In this document: positions 5,625 through 8,546 of the stretch, piece after piece | Layout of the letters: each line of letters opens with the position of its first letter | Position numbering within the stretch: the first letter of the stretch is position 1 | Source of the DNA: Halodesulfurarchaeum sp. | GTDB lineage: Archaea > Halobacteriota > Halobacteria > Halobacteriales > Halobacteriaceae | Direction of reading: 5' to 3' | Assembly: GCA_018334775.1 (NCBI GenBank) | Contig: JAGXLJ010000036.1 | Span: 1 to 8,546 of the forward strand | DNA length: 8,546 bases | The notes under the pieces: model-generated | What the model saw: only the letters and a program-made list of their open reading frames with translations | What the model was told of the DNA's origin: nothing | The model's database searches: none | Translations under genes and position numbers: made by a program

Positions 5625-6691
5625 GTCCGTTTGGCCTCCTCGATGAGTTCGGCCGCGCCACGGTCGGCCAGATCAGCCGCAAACCCTCTGGCGTCTTCGG
5701 CATAGGACTCGACGTTCAGGGCCCGTCGCTCGGTGAGTTCCTCGCTCCCGTCCTGGCTGAGCACCTGGACGTTCGTTTGTACCACGTCGCCCTGAAGCGT
5801 TGCGTGGACGCCCAGCGGAGCGACACAGCCGGCGCCAAGTGCTTCCAGCACGATTCGTTCGGTCGTCGTCGCGACACGGGTCGGCGGATGATCGAGCGCG
5901 GTGTGGATCGCCTCGGCAACTTCTGTTCCCTCGTGGGCAGCGACCGCAAGCGCTCCCTGTCCCGCGGCGGGAACGTGGGTTTCGACGGGAAGGTCATGGG
6001 TAGGGACGGCATCGAGGAGCCGGCTCCGGACCAGACCGGCTTTCGCGAGGACGATGGCGTCATATTCGGTTTCGACCTCGCGACCGAGGGCGGCCCGCTC
6101 GATTTCGGCCAGCGAGTCGAACCACTCCTCGGCGCTCTGACTGTCCGGTGGGGCGACGTCCTCGTTTTCTTCGGCTTCGAGCCTGGCCTCGTGTTCGTCC
6201 TGTAGCGTCGGAGCGAGCGCCTTCTCGAGTCGCGTGTCGACGTTCCCTCGCAGCGGTTCGATGGTCAGATCGGGGCGACGGGACTGAACCTGAGCGCCCC
6301 GTCGAAGGCTGGAGGTGCCGACGACCGCTCCCGAGGGGAGCCCGTTGAGCGTGTCGCCGTCGGGCGAAACGAGCACGTCCCCGACTGCACCACGGGCGGG
6401 AACGGCGGCGATGACGATCTCCTTGGGTTCCTCCGTGGGCACGTCTTTCATCGAGTGGACCGCGCCATCGACGCTTTCGTCCATGACGAGCCGATCGAGT
6501 TCCCGAACGAACGCGCCGGTCTTCCCCAGATCCTGGATGAGTGCATCCTCAATGCGATCACCTTGCGTAGTTACGTGCCGCAGATCGGCCTCGATGCGGT
6601 GGTCCGAAAGCCGGGACTGGATCTGGGTCGCCTGTCGGAGGGCCAGATCCGACCCCCGTGTCGCGAGTTCGATGGTCCCTTGAATACTCAT
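5621..6691 (-). CDS. hemC: Hydroxymethylbilane synthase (porphobilinogen deaminase)
   Basis: This gene encodes a 356-residue enzyme that polymerises four porphobilinogens into hydroxymethylbilane on a covalently bound dipyrromethane cofactor. Visible signatures are ATRGSDLALRQ (10-20), HSMKDVPTE (79-87, with catalytic D83), VGTSSLRRGAQ (124-134) and LRGNVDTRLEK (147-157). GAGCVAPLGVHA (286-297) supplies C289, which carries the cofactor. The protein is about 40 residues longer than bacterial enzymes (313 in E. coli). The excess is an acidic insertion at about 158-208, between TRLEK and EYDAIVLAKAGL, in keeping with halophilic adaptation. The gene begins 52 nt after hemL stops and overlaps hemD by four bases, so it belongs to the hemB-hemL-hemC-hemD unit. 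Confidence 0.97.
   Translation of the reverse strand: MSIQGTIELATRGSDLALRQATQIQSRLSDHRIEADLRHVTTQGDRIEDALIQDLGKTGAFVRELDRLVMDESVDGAVHSMKDVPTEEPKEIVIAAVPARGAVGDVLVSPDGDTLNGLPSGAVVGTSSLRRGAQVQSRRPDLTIEPLRGNVDTRLEKALAPTLQDEHEARLEAEENEDVAPPDSQSAEEWFDSLAEIERAALGREVETEYDAIVLAKAGLVRSRLLDAVPTHDLPVETHVPAAGQGALAVAAHEGTEVAEAIHTALDHPPTRVATTTERIVLEALGAGCVAPLGVHATLQGDVVQTNVQVLSQDGSEELTERRALNVESYAEDARGFAADLADRGAAELIEEAKRT
5635..5640 (-). promoter_or_regulatory. Ribosome binding site of hemD inside hemC
   Basis: AGGAGG on the minus strand lies ten bases before the hemD ATG, within the last codons of hemC. With the ATGA overlap it indicates translational coupling. Confidence 0.6.
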
Positions 6692-6743
6692 ACGGCCTCA
6701 TCCGTCCCCAGGGAGGGAAAACCCCTCGTCTCTGCGCTTCCGT

Positions 6744-8078
6744 TCACAGGACGGCTTTGTAGGCCTCCAGGGTCTCCTCGATGTCCTCCTGGGTATGGGC
6801 GGCGGTGAGGAACTGCGATTCGAACTGGTTGGGCGTGAGGAGCACGCCTTCCTCGCGCATTTTGTGGTAGAACACCCGCTCCCAGCGATCGGTGGCGGCG
6901 GCTTCGACGTCACTCGCGTCGGTCGGGCAGGTCTCGCTTTGGGTGCAGTCGGGGTCCTGGCGACACCCGGCCGAACAGACTCCCTCCTGGCCGGCGCCGT
7001 TGCGGGTGAAGATGACCTTGAACATACTGTCGATGCCGGTCACCGTATAGTCCGGCGCCTGGTCGGCCACGATGTCGACTAACCCCGACCGAATCTCGTC
7101 CCCGAGATCGGCCAGGTGCTGGTAGACGTTTTCTTCAGCCACGTATCGCAGCGTTTCCAGCCCTGCGGTCATCGTTACTGGATGGCCCGAGAAGGTGCCG
7201 GCCTCGAAGACGTCACCTGAAGGGGTCAGCGATTCCATAATTTCGGCTCGACCCCCGACCGCACCGACCGGGAAGCCGCCGCCGATCACCTTGGCCAGGG
7301 TGGTGAGATCGGGTTCGATTCCGAAGTGGCTCTGGGCACAGCCCAATCCCCCGACCCGGAACCCGCTCATGACCTCGTCGAAGATCAGCAGGGCGCCGTG
7401 TTCTCGGGTCAGGGCTCGGAGTGTGTCGTGATAACCCTCTTGGGGCATCACGATGCCACGGTTGCCCAGGATCGGTTCGGTGAGGACAGCCGCGATGTCT
7501 TCACCCTGTTCGGTGAATACCTGTTCGATGGCAGCCTCGTCATTGAACGGAACGGGAACAGTCTGCGAGGCGAATTCGGCCGGGATTCCTGGACTTGACG
7601 GGACTGCCTCGCTCCGGTCGCCTTCGACGAGCGTGCTCTCCTGAGCGCCGTGATAGCCGCCCTGCATGACGACGACTTTGTCTCGGCCCGTGTACCCGCG
7701 TGCGAGTCGCACGGCCGCCGTCGTCGCTTCGGTCCCGGAGTTCACGAAGCGGACCATCTCGATGCTGGGGACGTGGCGCGCGATGAACTCAGCGAGTTCG
7801 ATCTCGACCTCCGTGGGAGCTCCGTACATCGGGCCGTCGCTGACCTGGCTTTGGATGGCCGCGATCACTTGGTCGGGGAGGTCGTGGCCCAGGAGGACGG
7901 GGCCGTAACCGGCCACGAAATCGATGTAGCGGTTGCCGTCGGCGTCGATCACGTGGCTCCCATCGCCCCGTTCGATGAAGGCCGGATAGGGTTGGCTCGC
8001 TCGAACCGGGGAGTTCACCCCGCCAGGAAGCACGGAGAGGGCCCTATTGTAGAGGTCGCGTGACGTAGTGTGTCGCAT
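6744..8078 (-). CDS. hemL: Glutamate-1-semialdehyde 2,1-aminomutase
   Basis: This gene encodes a 444-residue PLP enzyme that converts glutamate-1-semialdehyde to 5-aminolevulinate in the C5 pathway. Signatures are [11 protein letters not shown] (17-27), VNSGTEAT (112-119), FDEVMSGFR (233-241) and [14 protein letters not shown], with K263 as the PLP Schiff-base lysine. The start at 8078 gives [20 protein letters not shown], matching the usual N-terminus; an in-frame ATG at 8105 would add nine residues. Neither start has a close Shine-Dalgarno. An unusual feature is a Cys-rich insertion at about 361-387 with C368, C372, C378 and C384 (C-X3-C-X5-C-X5-C), absent from the bacterial enzymes I know. 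It may bind a metal or an iron-sulfur cluster, or may simply be a haloarchaeal lineage feature. Confidence 0.96.
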   Translation of the reverse strand: MRHTTSRDLYNRALSVLPGGVNSPVRASQPYPAFIERGDGSHVIDADGNRYIDFVAGYGPVLLGHDLPDQVIAAIQSQVSDGPMYGAPTEVEIELAEFIARHVPSIEMVRFVNSGTEATTAAVRLARGYTGRDKVVVMQGGYHGAQESTLVEGDRSEAVPSSPGIPAEFASQTVPVPFNDEAAIEQVFTEQGEDIAAVLTEPILGNRGIVMPQEGYHDTLRALTREHGALLIFDEVMSGFRVGGLGCAQSHFGIEPDLTTLAKVIGGGFPVGAVGGRAEIMESLTPSGDVFEAGTFSGHPVTMTAGLETLRYVAEENVYQHLADLGDEIRSGLVDIVADQAPDYTVTGIDSMFKVIFTRNGAGQEGVCSAGCRQDPDCTQSETCPTDASDVEAAATDRWERVFYHKMREEGVLLTPNQFESQFLTAAHTQEDIEETLEAYKAVL

Positions 8079-8138
8079 GGCTCGTGGTTTGACAGGCGGG
8101 GCCATGAAGGTAGTGCTGTTCGCCGCGTGTGTTGGCAG

Positions 8139-8146
8139 TCACCTCC
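8139..8146 (-). promoter_or_regulatory. Perfect Shine-Dalgarno sequence without a start codon at normal spacing
   Basis: GGAGGTGA on the minus strand lies between hemB and hemL. The nearest in-frame hemL starts are 33 nt (8105) and 60 nt (8078) beyond it, too far for ordinary use. No ATG, GTG or TTG follows within about 12 nt, except a GTG inside the motif itself that opens an unrecognised 32-codon frame. Confidence 0.4.
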
Positions 8147-8156
8147 GCTCACCGAC

Positions 8157-8546
8157 TCACAACTGCTCGGCGACCGTTTCCGCGAAATATGTAAGAATCA
8201 GATCCGCGCCCGCCCGCTTGATCGAGACGAGCGATTCCATGGCGGTCGCCTCCAGGTCGAGCCATCCATTTTCAGCCGCCGCATGAAGCATGGCATACTC
8301 GCCGCTGACGTTGTAAGCGGCGACGGGATAGTCGAAGTTCTGGTTCACCTCACGGACGACGTCGAGATACGGCAATGCGGGTTTGACCATCAACACGTCG
8401 GCCCCCTGTTCGACGTCAAGGGCCACCTCCCGGAGCGCCTCCTCGCCGTTGCCCGGGTCTATCTGGTAATGCCGCCGGTCGCCGAAACTGGGGGCTCCGT
8501 CAGCCGCGTCCCTGAACGGGCCGTAGAAGGCGGACTCGTACTTGGC
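8157..8546 (-). CDS. hemB: Delta-aminolevulinic acid dehydratase (porphobilinogen synthase), C-terminal part
   Basis: This is a partial gene; the last 129 residues are in the window and the N-terminal 60% lies beyond its right edge. The enzyme condenses two 5-aminolevulinates to porphobilinogen. Both active-site lysines of the family are visible. One is at the second residue of the fragment, in [14 protein letters not shown]. The other, which forms the Schiff base, is in [16 protein letters not shown], 53 residues later, as the family requires. The region [11 protein letters not shown] is also typical. It is the first visible gene of the heme unit and is followed by hemL after 78 nt. An internal GTG at 8426 is not the start. 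Confidence 0.96.
   Translation of the reverse strand, partial: AKYESAFYGPFRDAADGAPSFGDRRHYQIDPGNGEEALREVALDVEQGADVLMVKPALPYLDVVREVNQNFDYPVAAYNVSGEYAMLHAAAENGWLDLEATAMESLVSIKRAGADLILTYFAETVAEQL

Noticed and set aside
5489..6205. Long plus-strand ORF (238 codons) opposite hemC and hemD
   Set aside because: It is a typical shadow ORF of GC-rich haloarchaeal genes. The opposite strand encodes clearly recognisable HemC and HemD.
1..8546. CRISPR arrays, tRNA or rRNA genes, phage or toxin-antitoxin modules
   Set aside because: I found no regularly spaced repeats, no cloverleaf-like sequence, and no recognisable phage or toxin-antitoxin proteins on either strand.

Overview
The window is almost certainly haloarchaeal chromosome (class Halobacteria). 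It carries the 3' end of the archaeal family-D DNA polymerase large subunit, strongly acidic proteins, two bacterio-opsin-activator (BAT) type HTH regulators, and TATA-like boxes about 26 nt upstream of start codons that lack a Shine-Dalgarno sequence, as expected for leaderless archaeal transcripts. The genus cannot be fixed from the sequence alone.

Layout. 1-298 (+): C-terminus of PolD subunit DP2, with a Cys4 zinc finger and a terminal PIP-like box. 336-1118 (-): IclR-family regulator. 1119-1775: an AT-richer stretch with no convincing gene. It holds a ~360-bp segment bounded by imperfect inverted repeats (about 1171-1531), and further along a GC-rich hairpin flanked by direct repeats (1694-1735) that resembles the end of an IS200/IS605-type element. 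1776-2462 (-) and 2771-3397 (+): a divergent pair of paralogous BAT-type regulators with N-terminal cysteines, sharing a 308-bp intergenic region. 3400-4830 (-): DHH-family (RecJ-like) phosphoesterase/exonuclease. 4875-8546 (-): tetrapyrrole operon read in the order hemB (partial), hemL, hemC, hemD.

How the genes fit together. HemL makes 5-aminolevulinate, HemB condenses it to porphobilinogen, HemC builds hydroxymethylbilane and HemD closes it to uroporphyrinogen III. This is the common trunk of the heme, siroheme, cobalamin and F430 pathways. The two BAT regulators lie beyond the DHH gene that follows the heme genes. One carries a complete C-Xn-C-X-C-X7-C cluster like that reported for the haloarchaeal anaerobic-respiration regulators NarO and DmsR. 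Its paralog keeps a nearly identical DNA-binding domain but has lost the last cysteine. A link between redox or oxygen sensing and tetrapyrrole supply is plausible but is inference from proximity.

The points most worth a second look are the regulator pair (divergent sensors, homogenised DNA-binding domains, long identical DNA blocks in inverted orientation), the bounded AT-rich segment upstream of the IclR gene, and a four-cysteine insertion in HemL.
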